Part shown: in pieces, positions 9,023 through 19,197 of the stretch
How positions within the stretch are numbered: the first letter of the stretch is position 1
Layout: each line of letters begins with the position of its first letter
Assembly: GCF_001618885.1 (NCBI RefSeq)
Contig: NZ_CP015114.1
Coordinates: 310,001 to 374,000, forward strand
Source: Staphylococcus condimenti
Lineage (GTDB): Bacteria > Bacillota > Bacilli > Staphylococcales > Staphylococcaceae
Length of the DNA: 64,000 nt
Direction of reading: 5' to 3'
The notes under the pieces: generated by a model
The model's database searches: none
Seen by the model: only the letters and a program-made list of their open reading frames with translations
Told to the model about the DNA's origin: nothing
Translations under genes and position numbers: made by a program

Positions 9023-10490
9023 TAAATCAAGCCCATTAATTTTCGAACGTTCTAGAGCAGGAAGATATGCATATTCTTTACCAAAAAAAGAAATTGATAA
9101 CAATGCTGTTGAAGAGTTATTAGACGAAAAATTTATTCGTAAAAATAAAGCAGAGTTTCCTGAAGTTGCTGAATTAGATTTAGTTAGACATTATACTGAA
9201 CTTTCAAACAAAAACTTTGGTGTAGATTCTGGTTTTTACCCCCTAGGCTCATGTACGATGAAATATAATCCGAAAATAAATGAGAAAGTAGCTCGTATTG
9301 CAGGTTTCGCAGAATCTCATCCATTGCAAGAGGAATCTCAAGTTCAGGGCTCTTTAGAAATTATTCATAGTTTACAAGAAGAATTGAAAGAAATCACTGG
9401 TATGGATGAAGTGACACTACAACCAGCTGCAGGTGCACATGGTGAATGGACTGCACTCATGATTTTTAAAGCCTATCATGAAAAAAATGGTGAAGGACAC
9501 CGTGACGAGGTTATTGTTCCTGATTCAGCTCATGGTACTAATCCAGCATCAGCAGCATTTGCTGGCTTCAAAGCTGTAACAGTTAAATCAGACGAAAATG
9601 GCGAGGTAGACGTTGAAGACTTGAAACGTTTAGTCAATGAAAATACTGCTGCAATAATGCTAACAAATCCTAATACATTAGGAATTTTTGAACACAATAT
9701 CATGGAAATTGGTAAAATTGTCCATGATGCTGGTGGTTTATTGTATTATGACGGCGCCAATTTAAATGCGATTATGGACAAAGTTCGTCCAGGAGATATG
9801 GGCTTTGATGCGGTTCATTTAAACTTGCATAAAACATTCACTGGTCCACATGGTGGAGGTGGACCTGGTTCTGGACCCGTTGGAGTTAAGAAAGAATTAG
9901 CTAGTTTCTTACCAAAACCAATGGTTATAAAAGATGGAGATACGTATCGATATGATAATGATATTGAAAATTCAATCGGTCGCGTTAAACCATTCTATGG
10001 TAACTTCGGTATTTACTTACGTGCTTATACTTATATTCGCACAATGGGCAATAGTGGACTGAAAGAAGTTTCTGAAGCAGCAGTACTTAATGCAAATTAT
10101 ATTAAAGCCCGTTTAAAAGATGCATTCGAAATCCCTTATTCTCAGTACTGTAAACATGAATTCGTATTAAGTGGTTCAAAACAGAAAAAAGAAGGTGTGC
10201 GTACGTTAGACATGGCCAAACGTCTTCTTGATTTTGGAGTTCATCCTCCTACAATTTATTTCCCACTTAATGTTGAAGAGGGTATGATGATTGAACCAAC
10301 AGAAACAGAATCTAAAGAAACATTAGATTACTTCTGTGATGCTATGATTCAAATTGCTAATGAAGCAAAAGAGGATCCAGACAAAGTTCTTGAAGCTCCT
10401 CATAATACTATTATCGATAGATTGGATGAAACAAAAGCAGCACGTCATCCAGTATTGAAATTTGATAATCTTCATGAAGAAAAAGAATAA
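9015..10490 (+). CDS. gcvPB: Glycine dehydrogenase (decarboxylating) subunit 2
   Basis: C-terminal half of the P protein and holder of the PLP-binding lysine, visible in [20 protein letters not shown]. About 491 residues. ATG 9015 is preferred because AGGTGA lies just ahead of it; an earlier in-frame codon at 9006 would have no site. Together with gcvPA it makes the P protein dimer of dimers. A strong bidirectional terminator follows. Confidence 0.96.
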   Translation: MVSKSSPLIFERSRAGRYAYSLPKKEIDNNAVEELLDEKFIRKNKAEFPEVAELDLVRHYTELSNKNFGVDSGFYPLGSCTMKYNPKINEKVARIAGFAESHPLQEESQVQGSLEIIHSLQEELKEITGMDEVTLQPAAGAHGEWTALMIFKAYHEKNGEGHRDEVIVPDSAHGTNPASAAFAGFKAVTVKSDENGEVDVEDLKRLVNENTAAIMLTNPNTLGIFEHNIMEIGKIVHDAGGLLYYDGANLNAIMDKVRPGDMGFDAVHLNLHKTFTGPHGGGGPGSGPVGVKKELASFLPKPMVIKDGDTYRYDNDIENSIGRVKPFYGNFGIYLRAYTYIRTMGNSGLKEVSEAAVLNANYIKARLKDAFEIPYSQYCKHEFVLSGSKQKKEGVRTLDMAKRLLDFGVHPPTIYFPLNVEEGMMIEPTETESKETLDYFCDAMIQIANEAKEDPDKVLEAPHNTIIDRLDETKAARHPVLKFDNLHEEKE

Positions 10491-10497
10491 AAGCACT

Positions 10498-10534
10498 AAA
10501 CCCCTTGTCTTTTTAAAAATAGGCAAGGGGTTTT
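10498..10534. terminator. Intrinsic terminator after gcvPB
   Basis: CCCCTTGTCT (10501-10510) and AGGCAAGGGG (10521-10530) form the stem, with flanking A and T runs on both sides (AAA before, TTTTAT after). The arrangement can serve the convergent rhodanese-like gene as well. Confidence 0.85.
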
Positions 10535-10594
10535 ATATGCAAAAAACAGCAATTATCTTTTAAAGATATTGCTGTTAACAGGTTTTGCTGTATA

Positions 10595-10981
10595 TTATTT
10601 TTTTGCTTTAACTTTACCAGTCCATTTTTTATAGCCGCCTTTAAGCATATAGATATCTGTATATCCATTTTTCTTTAAAATACGTGCGGCACGATAGCTT
10701 GCAACACCGTTAGCATCAACTAGATAAATCGGTTGATCTTTTCTCAAACCTTTGTATCGCTGGCTAAACAAAGTCATTGGAATATTTCTTGCTCCAATAA
10801 TATGACCATAATCATAATCAACTTTTTCTCTTACATCAATAACTTGAGCTTTACGTAGTCCATTATGAAATTCATCCTGATTCAATTCAGTAACAGCTCT
10901 TCGGTTGATAAAAAACTGGATTAACATATATAAAGCGATAATAATTAAAACAGCTAAAATGATAAACCAAAAGTTACTCAT
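10595..10981 (-). CDS. Membrane-anchored rhodanese-like protein (YqhL type), probably without sulfurtransferase activity
   Basis: A 128-residue protein with an N-terminal membrane helix (FWFIILAVLIIIALYMLIQF) and a rhodanese domain. The domain phrases VIDVREKVDYDYGHIIGARNI and MLKGGYKKWTGK are clear. At the active-site loop the sequence is IYLVDANGVASYRAA, with Asp where the catalytic Cys of active rhodaneses stands. No other Cys is present in the protein. It is therefore a likely structural or regulatory member of the family. The gene is convergent with gcvPB and divergent from lipM. Confidence 0.85.
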   Translation of the reverse strand: MSNFWFIILAVLIIIALYMLIQFFINRRAVTELNQDEFHNGLRKAQVIDVREKVDYDYGHIIGARNIPMTLFSQRYKGLRKDQPIYLVDANGVASYRAARILKKNGYTDIYMLKGGYKKWTGKVKAKK

Positions 10982-11163
10982 TTTGCTTCCTCCCTAATTT
11001 ACCGATACTATAATTATAAGACTGTTTCATGCAATTATCAAAATGTTTTTCTCGAACAATATAAGTCTTTTTTATTTATATGAGTAATGAATGAACGAAT
11101 ATTAATTTAATATGTTAATATACATACAGAACAGTTAATTCAAGGTGATTGGAGATTTTTAAA

Positions 11164-11994
11164 TTGAAAGAAACATGGAATTTTATAAATTCAGGTAGCC
11201 ATGATCCATATTATAATATGGCAATGGACGAAGCGTTACTTAATTTTGTTTCACGAGGTGAAATCGATCCTGTAATTCGATTTTATACTTGGGACCCAGC
11301 AACTTTATCAATCGGCTATTTTCAAAGATTAAAAAAAGAAATTGATATTGATAAAGTAAATGAAAAGGGCTACGGACTTGTTAGAAGACAAACAGGAGGT
11401 AGAGGGGTTCTGCACGATAAGGAACTAACATATAGTGTGATAGTGTCAGAATCTCATCCAAATATGCCTAAAACTGTTACTGAGGCATATAGGGTAATCT
11501 CACAAGGATTACTCGAAGGGTTTAAAGAACTTGGCTTCGAAACTTATTTTGCAATTCCAAGAAGCAAAGAAGAACGAGAAAAATTAAAACAACCTCGCAG
11601 TTCTGTTTGTTTTGATGCGCCAAGTTGGTACGAACTTGTTGTAGAAGGTCGAAAAATAGCAGGAAGTGCACAAACAAGACAAAAAGGCGTTATTTTGCAA
11701 CATGGTTCTATTTTAAAGGATATAGATGTTGATGACTTGTTTGATATGTTTATTTTTAAAAACGAACGTTTAAAAGATAAAATGAAAACTGCTTTCACGG
11801 ATAAAGCTGTTGCAATAAATGATATTTCGGAATCAGAGATTACCTTAAAACAAATGGAAGATGCATTTGAAAAGGGGTTCCAAAAAGGATTAAACATAAA
11901 TTTTAAACCTTTGATATTAACAGAAGCTCAAAAAGCAGAAATCAAAAAATTAGAAGAAAAATACAAATCTGATGAATGGACATATAGAAAATAA
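11164..11994 (+). CDS. lipM: Octanoyltransferase LipM
   Basis: BPL/LipA/LipB-fold transferase that moves octanoyl groups from acyl carrier protein to GcvH, the first step of lipoate assembly. Key family regions are seen: [19 protein letters not shown] and the Cys-containing [13 protein letters not shown]. Length about 276 residues. TTG 11164 is chosen because GGAG at 11151-11154 is well spaced and the product then starts LKETWNFIN, like the S. aureus protein; the open frame reaches 11149. Its place beside the gcv operon fits its substrate, the glycine cleavage H protein. Confidence 0.92.
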   Translation: MKETWNFINSGSHDPYYNMAMDEALLNFVSRGEIDPVIRFYTWDPATLSIGYFQRLKKEIDIDKVNEKGYGLVRRQTGGRGVLHDKELTYSVIVSESHPNMPKTVTEAYRVISQGLLEGFKELGFETYFAIPRSKEEREKLKQPRSSVCFDAPSWYELVVEGRKIAGSAQTRQKGVILQHGSILKDIDVDDLFDMFIFKNERLKDKMKTAFTDKAVAINDISESEITLKQMEDAFEKGFQKGLNINFKPLILTEAQKAEIKKLEEKYKSDEWTYRK

Positions 11995-11997
11995 AAA

Positions 11998-12044
11998 TAT
12001 AGCTTGCGTTGTTTTTATCTAAACATCGCAAGCTATACTTTTAT
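11998..12044. terminator. Bidirectional terminator between lipM and the convergent small membrane gene
   Basis: TATAGCTTGCG (11998-12008) is a perfect inverted repeat of CGCAAGCTATA (12027-12037), followed by CTTTTAT. The 3' edge coincides with the stop codon region of the frameshifted gene on the other strand. Confidence 0.85.
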
Positions 12045-12255
12045 CTATTACGCCATTTATATCTCCAACGCGCTTTTTTATATTTTCTTTGATCTTCAGT
12101 TAAAAGAAAAAGAAATAAACTAAATAAGCAATACCTGCTAATATTGCTAAGCTGATTACCATTCTAACTAATGAAAACAAAATTGCATCTAAATTTATAA
12201 TTAAACCTATCAATGCAACAAGTAAAATTGAATAAAACAATCCTTTTTTTATCAT
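12041..12255 (-). pseudogene. Small membrane protein gene with an apparent frameshift
   Basis: On the minus strand, ATG 12255 follows GAGGTGA with 10-base spacing and opens a frame starting MIKKGLFYSILLVALIG with two hydrophobic segments. It stops at 12100 in a T-rich tract after VYFFFF. In the next frame the sequence continues FLTEDQRKYKKARW and ends at 12041, which looks like the missing basic C-terminus of the same protein. One extra base in the T-rich run (about 12100-12115) would join the parts into a protein of about 71-72 residues. It could be a true mutation, a sequencing error in a homopolymer, or a slippery site. It lies directly downstream of the lipoprotein gene. Confidence 0.7.
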
Positions 12256-12286
12256 ATTGTCATTTCACCTCTTTAAAACTATTGAT

Positions 12287-12874
12287 TTAGGGTTGAGGGT
12301 TTTTCACATTTATTTGTGAAAGTTGATTTTGACCTTGGTTAATTTTTTTCTTATCTTTTTCTGAATAACCATCCCGAATAGATTTAAATGAATTAACCAA
12401 TTTGTTATTTAAGTTTTGGATGTCCTTATCCTCAGCTTTATCTGATTCTGACATTTCTCCTTGCTCACGGTCTAACTTGTATTTATCATGAGCACTTTGT
12501 AAATCTGTTACTGTTTTATCTAATTTACTTACAATTTTTTCATTACGCTTATTTTTTTCAACATCTGCTTCTACATTATGATAATCATTTAATGTCTGAG
12601 TAATTTGTTGATAGTATTTTGAAGAAGCATTTGCAGATTTTGTTTTCAAATCATTTTTCGCTGCTGCTTTGGTATTTTCCTTATCAGCTTTTAATGATTT
12701 TTCTTTTTCCTTTAAATCACTAATTTTTTGATTTAATTCTTGATTATCTAATTTAAGTTGATGATTTTTTTCTCTAAGCTTAGTTGTTTTATGTTCTAAG
12801 GGGCCTAAATTTTGACTCCCGCAACCAGCTAAAAGTATAGATGCTCCAAGCACAGTAGTTAACACTTTTTTCAT
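12287..12874 (-). CDS. YkyA-like putative cell-wall-binding lipoprotein
   Basis: A protein of about 195 residues with a lipoprotein signal MKKVLTTVLGASILLAGCG: a basic start, hydrophobic core and lipobox LAGC. The remainder is Lys/Glu/Asn-rich and predicted coiled coil (LREKNHQLKLDNQELNQK and onward), resembling the YkyA family. ATG 12874 is preferred over the upstream codon at 12898 because it begins the signal peptide and has GGAAG ahead. It would be anchored to the outer face of the membrane. Specific role unknown. Confidence 0.82.
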   Translation of the reverse strand: MKKVLTTVLGASILLAGCGSQNLGPLEHKTTKLREKNHQLKLDNQELNQKISDLKEKEKSLKADKENTKAAAKNDLKTKSANASSKYYQQITQTLNDYHNVEADVEKNKRNEKIVSKLDKTVTDLQSAHDKYKLDREQGEMSESDKAEDKDIQNLNNKLVNSFKSIRDGYSEKDKKKINQGQNQLSQINVKNPQP

Positions 12875-13107
12875 AACAATCTTCCAATCCCTAAGCAATA
12901 ATTATATTAATATACTATCATATTCACCGAGCAGAATCTTATTAAAGCCATTTAAAGATGAGAATCAAAAGAATATAGCTAATAATTTGGAATATTCAAC
13001 CCATAAACTTATAGTTCAGTACGTGTTTATGATAAACTTTAGTCATAATATAAAAAATATTCATAAATCAGAAAATTATCGTTGTTTATTACATAGGGGG
13101 AATCAAA

Positions 13108-14166
13108 ATGTCAAAAGTTGATAAGTTAAGATATCTTTTTTCAGAAAAAAATTTAGATGCGATTATTGTACTCTCTGATTACAATCGTAGATATATATCG
13201 GGGTTCACAGGCACAAGCGGTGCATTAGTTATTACTCCAATAAATAATTATTTAGTCACAGATTTTCGATATATTGACCAAGCCTCAGATCAAGCTCCTG
13301 ACTTTGAAATTATCAAACGTTCAAAAGGATTAGTACCAGAAGTTATTGAAGTGTTAAAACAATTAGATGTTCAAAAGGTCGGTTTTGAAGGCCATTTAGT
13401 TAGTTATGATACTTATACTGAATTAAATCAAGACAATGTTTCATTCGAAAGTATTTCAGATGCTATTGAAGATATTAGAGCTATAAAAGATCAAGAAGAA
13501 ATCAACACTATTAAAAAAGCTGCTGAGATAGTTGATAAAACTTATGAGTATATTCTATCTATTGCAAAAGTGGGTATGACTGAACAAGAGTTAAAGGCTG
13601 AATTAGAAAGCAAAATGTTACGTCTAGGAGCTAGCGGTCCATCTTTTGATACTATTGTTGCTTCCGGCTATCGCGGCGCACTACCACATGGAGTTGCAAG
13701 TGACAAAAAAATAGAAGAAGGTGATATGATTACGCTAGATTTTGGTGCTTATTATAATGGTTATGTTTCAGATATTACTCGCACATTTGCTATTGGACAA
13801 CCTGATCCAAAATTGATAGAAATATATAATATTGTATTAGAAGCTCAACAAACCGCTGTAAATAAAATTAAAGCAGGTATGACTGGAGAAGAAGCTGATG
13901 CAATTGCACGGGATATCATCGAAAATTATGGCTATGGTGAATATTTCGGCCATTCAACTGGTCACGGTATCGGACTTGAAATCCATGAAAAGCCTATGCT
14001 TGCTAAAACTGCTAAAACAAAATTAGTACCAAATAATTGTGTAACAGTAGAACCGGGTATTTATATAGAAGGATTAGGCGGTGTAAGAATTGAGGATGAT
14101 ATAATAATTACTGAAAATGGAAATGAAGTCTTTACTAAATGCACAAAAGACCTTATTATTTTATAA
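13108..14166 (+). CDS. Xaa-Pro aminopeptidase/dipeptidase family (YqhT-like, M24B)
   Basis: Metallopeptidase that removes residues next to proline. The 352-residue protein has a creatinase-like N-domain and a pita-bread C-domain. The metal ligands are visible: ITLDFGAYYNGYVSDITRT (two Asp), HSTGHGIGLEIHE (His), EPGIYIEGLGG and RIEDD (Glu). AGGGGG precedes the ATG. It is 27 bases from efp, a conserved pairing in Firmicutes, which suggests a shared transcript. Confidence 0.93.
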   Translation: MSKVDKLRYLFSEKNLDAIIVLSDYNRRYISGFTGTSGALVITPINNYLVTDFRYIDQASDQAPDFEIIKRSKGLVPEVIEVLKQLDVQKVGFEGHLVSYDTYTELNQDNVSFESISDAIEDIRAIKDQEEINTIKKAAEIVDKTYEYILSIAKVGMTEQELKAELESKMLRLGASGPSFDTIVASGYRGALPHGVASDKKIEEGDMITLDFGAYYNGYVSDITRTFAIGQPDPKLIEIYNIVLEAQQTAVNKIKAGMTGEEADAIARDIIENYGYGEYFGHSTGHGIGLEIHEKPMLAKTAKTKLVPNNCVTVEPGIYIEGLGGVRIEDDIIITENGNEVFTKCTKDLIIL

Positions 14167-14193
14167 TGAAAGCGTATATGAGGAGGAAACTGA

Positions 14194-14751
14194 ATGATTT
14201 CGGTTAATGATTTTAAAACAGGTTTAACAATTTCAGTAGACAATGGCATTTGGAAAGTCATCGACTTCCAACATGTAAAACCAGGTAAAGGTTCAGCGTT
14301 CGTACGTTCAAAATTACGTAATTTACGTACAGGAGCAATCCAAGAAAAAACTTTCCGTGCTGGAGAAAAAGTAGAACCAGCAATGATTGAAAATCGTCGC
14401 ATGCAATATTTATATGCCGATGGAGATATGCATGTATTTATGGACAATCAAACTTTTGAACAAACTGAACTTCCTGGAGATTATCTTGAAGATGAGTTAA
14501 AATTCTTAAAAGCTAATATGGAAGTACAAATTCAAACATATGAAGGCGAAACAATCGGTGTAGAATTACCTAAAACTGTTGAATTAACAGTAACTGAAAC
14601 AGAACCTGGTGTTAAAGGTGATACTGCTACTGGCGCAACAAAATCTGCAACGGTAGAAACAGGATATACTTTAAATGTGCCTCTTTTTGTAAATGAAGGA
14701 GATGTACTTGTCATCAACACTGGCGATGGCAGCTATGTTTCAAGAGCTTAA
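14194..14751 (+). CDS. efp: Translation elongation factor P
   Basis: Relieves ribosome stalling at polyproline stretches by binding beside the P site. The 185-residue protein has the three-barrel EF-P fold length and starts [13 protein letters not shown]. The tip residue region reads [15 protein letters not shown]: a Lys stands at the position that is modified in other bacteria (KPGKG). The Shine-Dalgarno GAGGAGGAAA is strong. No terminator is obvious after it; a separate promoter for accBC follows. Confidence 0.97.
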   Translation: MISVNDFKTGLTISVDNGIWKVIDFQHVKPGKGSAFVRSKLRNLRTGAIQEKTFRAGEKVEPAMIENRRMQYLYADGDMHVFMDNQTFEQTELPGDYLEDELKFLKANMEVQIQTYEGETIGVELPKTVELTVTETEPGVKGDTATGATKSATVETGYTLNVPLFVNEGDVLVINTGDGSYVSRA

Positions 14752-14819
14752 TACCATATTAAATTAATTAACCTTTCTTTGATTAAATATCAGTTTTCAA
14801 GCAAGTTGTGAAAAGATTA

Positions 14820-14999
14820 TGTTATAATTTTATTCGCACTTATTATTGATATTTAAGAAAAGAGGGGTTTTTCTTATAATAAAATCAATAATATTTATAA
14901 AAAGGACTCTGTGCAATGTTACATTGATATGCTTGAATTGGGGTTTTCACTCAAGTAAAATGTACAGGAAGAGTAAAAACAATCTGAAGGAGCAGTATT
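14820..14999 (+). promoter_or_regulatory. Promoter and long leader of accBC
   Basis: An extended -10 element TGTTATAAT lies at 14820-14828, followed by about 160 bases of leader before accB. The leader holds a perfect inverted repeat CAATGT-T-ACATTG (14914-14926) and a weaker CTTGA/TCAAG pair further on. No FapR operator is recognised. The palindrome looks like a protein-binding site or a small hairpin. The promoter call is by pattern only. Confidence 0.55.
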
Positions 15000-15470
15000 A
15001 TGAACTTTAAAGAAATTAAAGAGTTAATCGAAATCTTAGATAACTCGAACCTTACTGAAATTAATATAGAAGACAATAAAGGAAGTATTATTAATTTAAA
15101 GAAAGAAAAAGAAAGAGAAATTATTACACCTCAGATTTCATCACAACCAGTCCCAACACAAGCTGCGCCACCAGCCACTTCCCAAAATGAGATTACTGAA
15201 AGCAATAGTGCATCTTCTTCAGTAGAAGAAGACAGTGGTAAAACAATAAATGCTCCTATGGTTGGAACATTTTATAAATCTCCATCGCCTGAAGAAGGTG
15301 CTTATGTTCAAGTAGGAGATACAGTATCAAATGATACAACAGTTTGTATTTTAGAGGCTATGAAGTTATTTAATGAAATTCAAGCTGAAATCTCTGGGGA
15401 AATTACTGAAATATTAGTCGAAGACGGACAAATGGTAGAGTATGGCCAACCGTTATTTAAGGTGAAGTAA
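15000..15470 (+). CDS. accB: Biotin carboxyl carrier protein of acetyl-CoA carboxylase
   Basis: Carries the biotin that AccC carboxylates and that donates carboxyl to acetyl-CoA, starting fatty acid synthesis. About 156 residues: N-terminal helix, a Pro/Ala/Ser/Gln-rich flexible linker, and a biotinyl domain with ILEAMKLFNEI, where the Lys is biotinylated. A Shine-Dalgarno TGAAGGAG is well spaced. It is followed by accC after 2 bases. Confidence 0.97.
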   Translation: MNFKEIKELIEILDNSNLTEINIEDNKGSIINLKKEKEREIITPQISSQPVPTQAAPPATSQNEITESNSASSSVEEDSGKTINAPMVGTFYKSPSPEEGAYVQVGDTVSNDTTVCILEAMKLFNEIQAEISGEITEILVEDGQMVEYGQPLFKVK

Positions 15471-15472
15471 TT

Positions 15473-16825
15473 ATGAAAAAAGTATTAATCGCAAACCGCG
15501 GTGAAATTGCTGTAAGAATAATAAGAGCCTGCAAAGATCTAGGTCTACATACAGTTGCAATTTATTCTGAAGGGGATAAAGACGCTTTACATACTCAAAT
15601 GGCGGATGAAGCATACTGTGTTGGTCCTACACAATCAAAAGACTCTTACTTGAATATCCCAAACATTTTATCAATAGCTACTTCAACTGGTTGTGACGCT
15701 GTTCACCCTGGTTACGGTTTTCTATCAGAAAATGGGGACTTTGCAGAATTATGTGAAGCTTGTCAATTAAAATTTATTGGCCCTAGCTATGAATCAATCC
15801 AAAAAATGGGGATTAAAGATGTAGCAAAAGAAGAAATGATTAGCGCTAATGTACCTGTAGTTCCAGGTAGTGATGGTTTAGTCGAATCAATAGAGGATGC
15901 TAAAAAAACTGCAGAAGAAATTGGTTACCCAGTAATCATCAAAGCAACAGCAGGGGGCGGCGGAAAAGGAATTCGTGTAGCAAGAGACGAAAAAGAGCTT
16001 GAAAATGGATATAAAATGACTCAACAAGAAGCTGAAACTGCTTTTGGTAACGGCGGCCTTTATTTAGAGAAGTTTATTGAGAATTTTAGACATATTGAAT
16101 TCCAAATAATAGGTGATCAATATGGCAATGTTATTCAGTTAGGCGAACGCGATTGTACAATACAGCGTCGAATGCAGAAACTTGTTGAAGAAGCTCCTTC
16201 TCCTATTTTAACAGCAGAAAAGAGAGCAGAAATGGGAGCTGCGTCTATCAGAGCTGCTAAAGCAGTGAATTATGAAAATGCAGGTACAATTGAATACATT
16301 TATGATTTAGATACTGATGATTTTTATTTTATGGAAATGAATACACGTATACAAGTGGAACATCCAGTGACTGAAATGGTAACAGGTGTTGATTTAGTGA
16401 AGTTACAGTTATTAGTAGCAATGGGTGAGCCTCTTCCATTCACACAAGACGATATTACAATAAACGGACATGCAATGGAGTTTCGTATAAATGCAGAAAA
16501 TCCGTACAAAAACTTTATGCCTTCCCCAGGAAACATCACACAGTACTTAGCGCCAGGCGGTTATGGAGTAAGAGTTGAATCTGCTTGTTATACTAACTAC
16601 ACAATCCCTCCATATTACGATTCTATGGTTGCAAAATTAATCGTTCATGAACCAACTAGAAAAGAAGCAATTATGGCAGGTATGCGTGCATTAAGTGAAT
16701 ACTTAGTTCTTGGCATTGATACCACTATTCCTTTCCATATACGCCTTCTACAAAACGATGTTTTCCGAGGCGGAGAGTATAGCACCAAGTTCCTAGAGCA
16801 AAATAATATTATGAATGAAGAATAG
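15473..16825 (+). CDS. accC: Biotin carboxylase subunit of acetyl-CoA carboxylase
   Basis: ATP-grasp enzyme that carboxylates biotin on AccB using bicarbonate. The 450-residue length is standard. Motifs are KVLIANRGEIAVRIIRAC at the start, the glycine-rich ATP loop KATAGGGGKGIRVAR, and MNTRIQVEHPVTE with the catalytic Glu and Arg. It directly follows accB and precedes an Asp23-family gene, an order conserved in Firmicutes. The carboxyltransferase genes accAD are elsewhere. Confidence 0.97.
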   Translation: MKKVLIANRGEIAVRIIRACKDLGLHTVAIYSEGDKDALHTQMADEAYCVGPTQSKDSYLNIPNILSIATSTGCDAVHPGYGFLSENGDFAELCEACQLKFIGPSYESIQKMGIKDVAKEEMISANVPVVPGSDGLVESIEDAKKTAEEIGYPVIIKATAGGGGKGIRVARDEKELENGYKMTQQEAETAFGNGGLYLEKFIENFRHIEFQIIGDQYGNVIQLGERDCTIQRRMQKLVEEAPSPILTAEKRAEMGAASIRAAKAVNYENAGTIEYIYDLDTDDFYFMEMNTRIQVEHPVTEMVTGVDLVKLQLLVAMGEPLPFTQDDITINGHAMEFRINAENPYKNFMPSPGNITQYLAPGGYGVRVESACYTNYTIPPYYDSMVAKLIVHEPTRKEAIMAGMRALSEYLVLGIDTTIPFHIRLLQNDVFRGGEYSTKFLEQNNIMNEE

Positions 16826-16846
16826 TTTATATGAGGAGGTAATTTC

Positions 16847-17218
16847 ATGGTAAAAGTCTTAGATAATTCTCATAAAGATTTAGGCAAAGTTGAAATATCA
16901 CCAGAAGTACTTATTTCTATTGCCAGTATTGCGACTTCAGAAATAGATGGGTTACATGGACACTTTGCAGAACTGAAAAATGCTTCACCAGAGAAATTAA
17001 ATCGTAAAAATTTAACAAGAGGTATTAAATTAGAAACGAAAGATGACGGTATTTATATAGATGTTTTCTGTGAATTCAAATATGGCATTAACATTTCTAA
17101 AACAGCTACGAAAATCCAAGAAACAATTTTCAATTCTTTAAGTACTATGACAACAATTGTACCTAAGCAAATCAATATTCATATTACACATATCGAAGTT
17201 GAAAATACAAAGAAATAA
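16847..17218 (+). CDS. Asp23/Gls24 family protein (YqhY-like)
   Basis: A 123-residue DUF322-family protein that starts [21 protein letters not shown] and has the alternating alpha/beta pattern of Asp23. GAGGAGG lies before the ATG. In Bacillus the neighbour of accBC, yqhY, has been linked to control of lipid synthesis; the same gene order here makes a similar role possible but not shown. It is followed 19 bases later by nusB. Confidence 0.85.
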   Translation: MVKVLDNSHKDLGKVEISPEVLISIASIATSEIDGLHGHFAELKNASPEKLNRKNLTRGIKLETKDDGIYIDVFCEFKYGINISKTATKIQETIFNSLSTMTTIVPKQINIHITHIEVENTKK

Positions 17219-17237
17219 GAAAAAGGAGTTACTCCAT

Positions 17238-17624
17238 ATGAGTCGTAAAGAATCAAGAAGCCAAGCATTTCAAGCATTATTCCAACTTGAAATGGAAAAT
17301 ACAGATTTATCTATTGATGAAGCAATCAATTTTATTAAAGATGACTATCCTGACTTAGAATTTGATTTTATTCATTGGTTAGTTTCAGGTGTAAAAGACC
17401 ATGAGCCGGTCCTAGATGAAAAAATTCAAAACAATTTAAAAGACTGGAAAATTTCTCGTTTACTTAAAACCGATCGCATCATCTTACGCATGGCCGCCTT
17501 TGAACTAGCTAATAGTGATACTCCTCCAAAAGTTATTATTAATGAAGCAGTTGAACTTGCGAAACAATACAGCGATGATGATCATTATCGTTTTATTAAC
17601 GGCGTATTAAGCAATTTAAATTAA
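17238..17624 (+). CDS. nusB: Transcription antitermination factor NusB
   Basis: RNA-binding all-helical protein that with NusE and NusA supports ribosomal RNA antitermination. About 128 residues, with the conserved N-terminal [17 protein letters not shown] (an Arg/Lys-rich RNA-binding start) and C-terminal [29 protein letters not shown] 17238 is chosen over the upstream in-frame codon at 17157 because AAGGAG precedes it. The ribosome-binding site is part of a small palindrome, GGAG-TTA-CTCC. Confidence 0.96.
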   Translation: MSRKESRSQAFQALFQLEMENTDLSIDEAINFIKDDYPDLEFDFIHWLVSGVKDHEPVLDEKIQNNLKDWKISRLLKTDRIILRMAAFELANSDTPPKVIINEAVELAKQYSDDDHYRFINGVLSNLN

Positions 17625-17642
17625 TAAGATTGAGTGATGAAA

Positions 17643-18983
17643 ATGTCCGATTACTTAAGTGTTACCGCATTAACAAAATACATTAAATATAAATTTGATC
17701 AAGACCCTCATTTGCAGTCTGTTTTGTTAAAAGGAGAACTCTCAAATTTTAAAAAACATAGCAGTGGGCATCTCTACTTCAATTTAAAGGATAAAAATAC
17801 CGTAGTAAACGCAATGATGTTCAAAGCTCATGCTAGTAAGCTGGACTTCGATCCTAAAGAAGGTGACGAGGTACTTATCGAAGCACGTGTTTCTGTTTAC
17901 GAACGTCGAGGGAATTATCAGATTTATGTCAATAAGATGCACTTAGATGGGATTGGGAATTTATATCAAAAATTAGAAGCGTTAAAAAAAGAGTTGAAAA
18001 AGCAAGGTCTTTTTGATTCTAAATACAAAAAAGAAATACCAAGATTTCCGAAAAAGATTGCAGTGCTCACAGCAAGTACAGGCGCAGCAATTAGAGATAT
18101 CTATTCCACTATTAATAGTAGATACCCATTAGTTGAACAAATTCAGATAAGTACATTAGTTCAAGGTGAACAAGCAAAAGATGACATAGTTGATAAAATT
18201 AAATATGCTGACACTTTAAATGCTGATGTGATGATTGTAGGTCGTGGCGGAGGTTCAATTGAGGATTTATGGAACTTTAATGAAGAAGAGGTAGTAAGAG
18301 CAATTTTTGAAGCAAAAACACCTGTGATTTCTGCTGTGGGACACGAAACAGATTTTACATTAAGTGATTTTGTTGCAGATATCAGAGCTGCTACTCCAAC
18401 ACAAGCAGCGGTCATCGCAACACCTGATCAAGTTGAATTAAGTCAATATATAAAGCAAACAGAACTTAATTTATCCAGACATATAATTCAGTTGATTAAT
18501 AATAAGAAAAAACATTTAGAACATGTTGCTTCTTATTATAAATTCAAGCAACCTTCATTATTGTATGATCAACAAATTCAAAAAAAAGATGAATTTGAAC
18601 GTCAGTTAAATCTATCAATAACTACAAAACTCAATTATGCACGACAACAAATAGAATTACTTACCAATCGTATTAACTTGAAAGATTTAAAACAAAGAAC
18701 GTTACAAGGAATGCAAGCAAGGTTGCAACTTAATGATTTACTAAATAAATCAATTATTACTATAATAAGCAATTCAAAAAAGAGGCTCAACCAGCGAATA
18801 GAAAATTTAAATAGCTTAAGCCCCTCTAATACAATGTTGAGAGGATATACTATAGTTAATAAAGATGATCATGTGATTACGAGTACTCAGTCATTAGAAA
18901 AAGATGATGAAATTAATTTACAGATGAAAGATGGAACTGTAGATGCAATCGTCAAGAAAGTAAGGTGTAACCATAATGAGTAA
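17643..18983 (+). CDS. xseA: Exodeoxyribonuclease VII large subunit
   Basis: Catalytic subunit of the single-strand nuclease ExoVII. About 446 residues: N-terminal OB-fold domain, central nuclease core with [16 protein letters not shown] and [21 protein letters not shown] (in two segments), then a long coiled-coil C-terminus. ATG 17643 gives the S. aureus-like start [16 protein letters not shown] 17634 and ATG 17637 are in frame but less likely. It overlaps xseB by 8 bases. Confidence 0.96.
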   Translation: MSDYLSVTALTKYIKYKFDQDPHLQSVLLKGELSNFKKHSSGHLYFNLKDKNTVVNAMMFKAHASKLDFDPKEGDEVLIEARVSVYERRGNYQIYVNKMHLDGIGNLYQKLEALKKELKKQGLFDSKYKKEIPRFPKKIAVLTASTGAAIRDIYSTINSRYPLVEQIQISTLVQGEQAKDDIVDKIKYADTLNADVMIVGRGGGSIEDLWNFNEEEVVRAIFEAKTPVISAVGHETDFTLSDFVADIRAATPTQAAVIATPDQVELSQYIKQTELNLSRHIIQLINNKKKHLEHVASYYKFKQPSLLYDQQIQKKDEFERQLNLSITTKLNYARQQIELLTNRINLKDLKQRTLQGMQARLQLNDLLNKSIITIISNSKKRLNQRIENLNSLSPSNTMLRGYTIVNKDDHVITSTQSLEKDDEINLQMKDGTVDAIVKKVRCNHNE

Positions 18984-19197
18984 TAAGCAAACTTTTGAAG
19001 AAATGATGGAAGAGTTAGAATCGATTGTAAAAAAATTAGATAATGAAGCTGTGCCTTTAGAAGATGCGCTTGATTTATATCAAAAAGGTATGAAATTATC
19101 AGCTTCATGTGATGAAACATTAAAAAACGCTGAAAAAAAAGTGAATAAATTAATGCAAGATAACGATGGAGAAGAAGCTGAGCAAACAGATGAATAA
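18976..19197 (+). CDS. xseB: Exodeoxyribonuclease VII small subunit
   Basis: A 73-residue acidic helical protein that binds the coiled-coil arms of XseA. The family phrase [23 protein letters not shown], the LYQKG helix and an acidic tail are all present. AAGGTG precedes ATG 18976, inside the end of xseA. Its stop overlaps ispA by 8 bases, so the three genes form one unit. Confidence 0.96.
   Translation: MSNKQTFEEMMEELESIVKKLDNEAVPLEDALDLYQKGMKLSASCDETLKNAEKKVNKLMQDNDGEEAEQTDE

Noticed and set aside
13062..13078. CodY-like sequence ATAAATCAGAAAATT before the peptidase gene
   Set aside because: Four mismatches to the 15-base consensus; such matches are common in AT-rich DNA.
14167..14182. 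Possible catabolite-response site TGAAAGCGTATATG
   Set aside because: The second half does not match the cre pattern and it lies in the short efp leader.
17226..17237. Small palindrome GGAG-TTA-CTCC over the nusB ribosome-binding site
   Set aside because: A 4-bp stem with 3-base loop is too weak to claim regulation.
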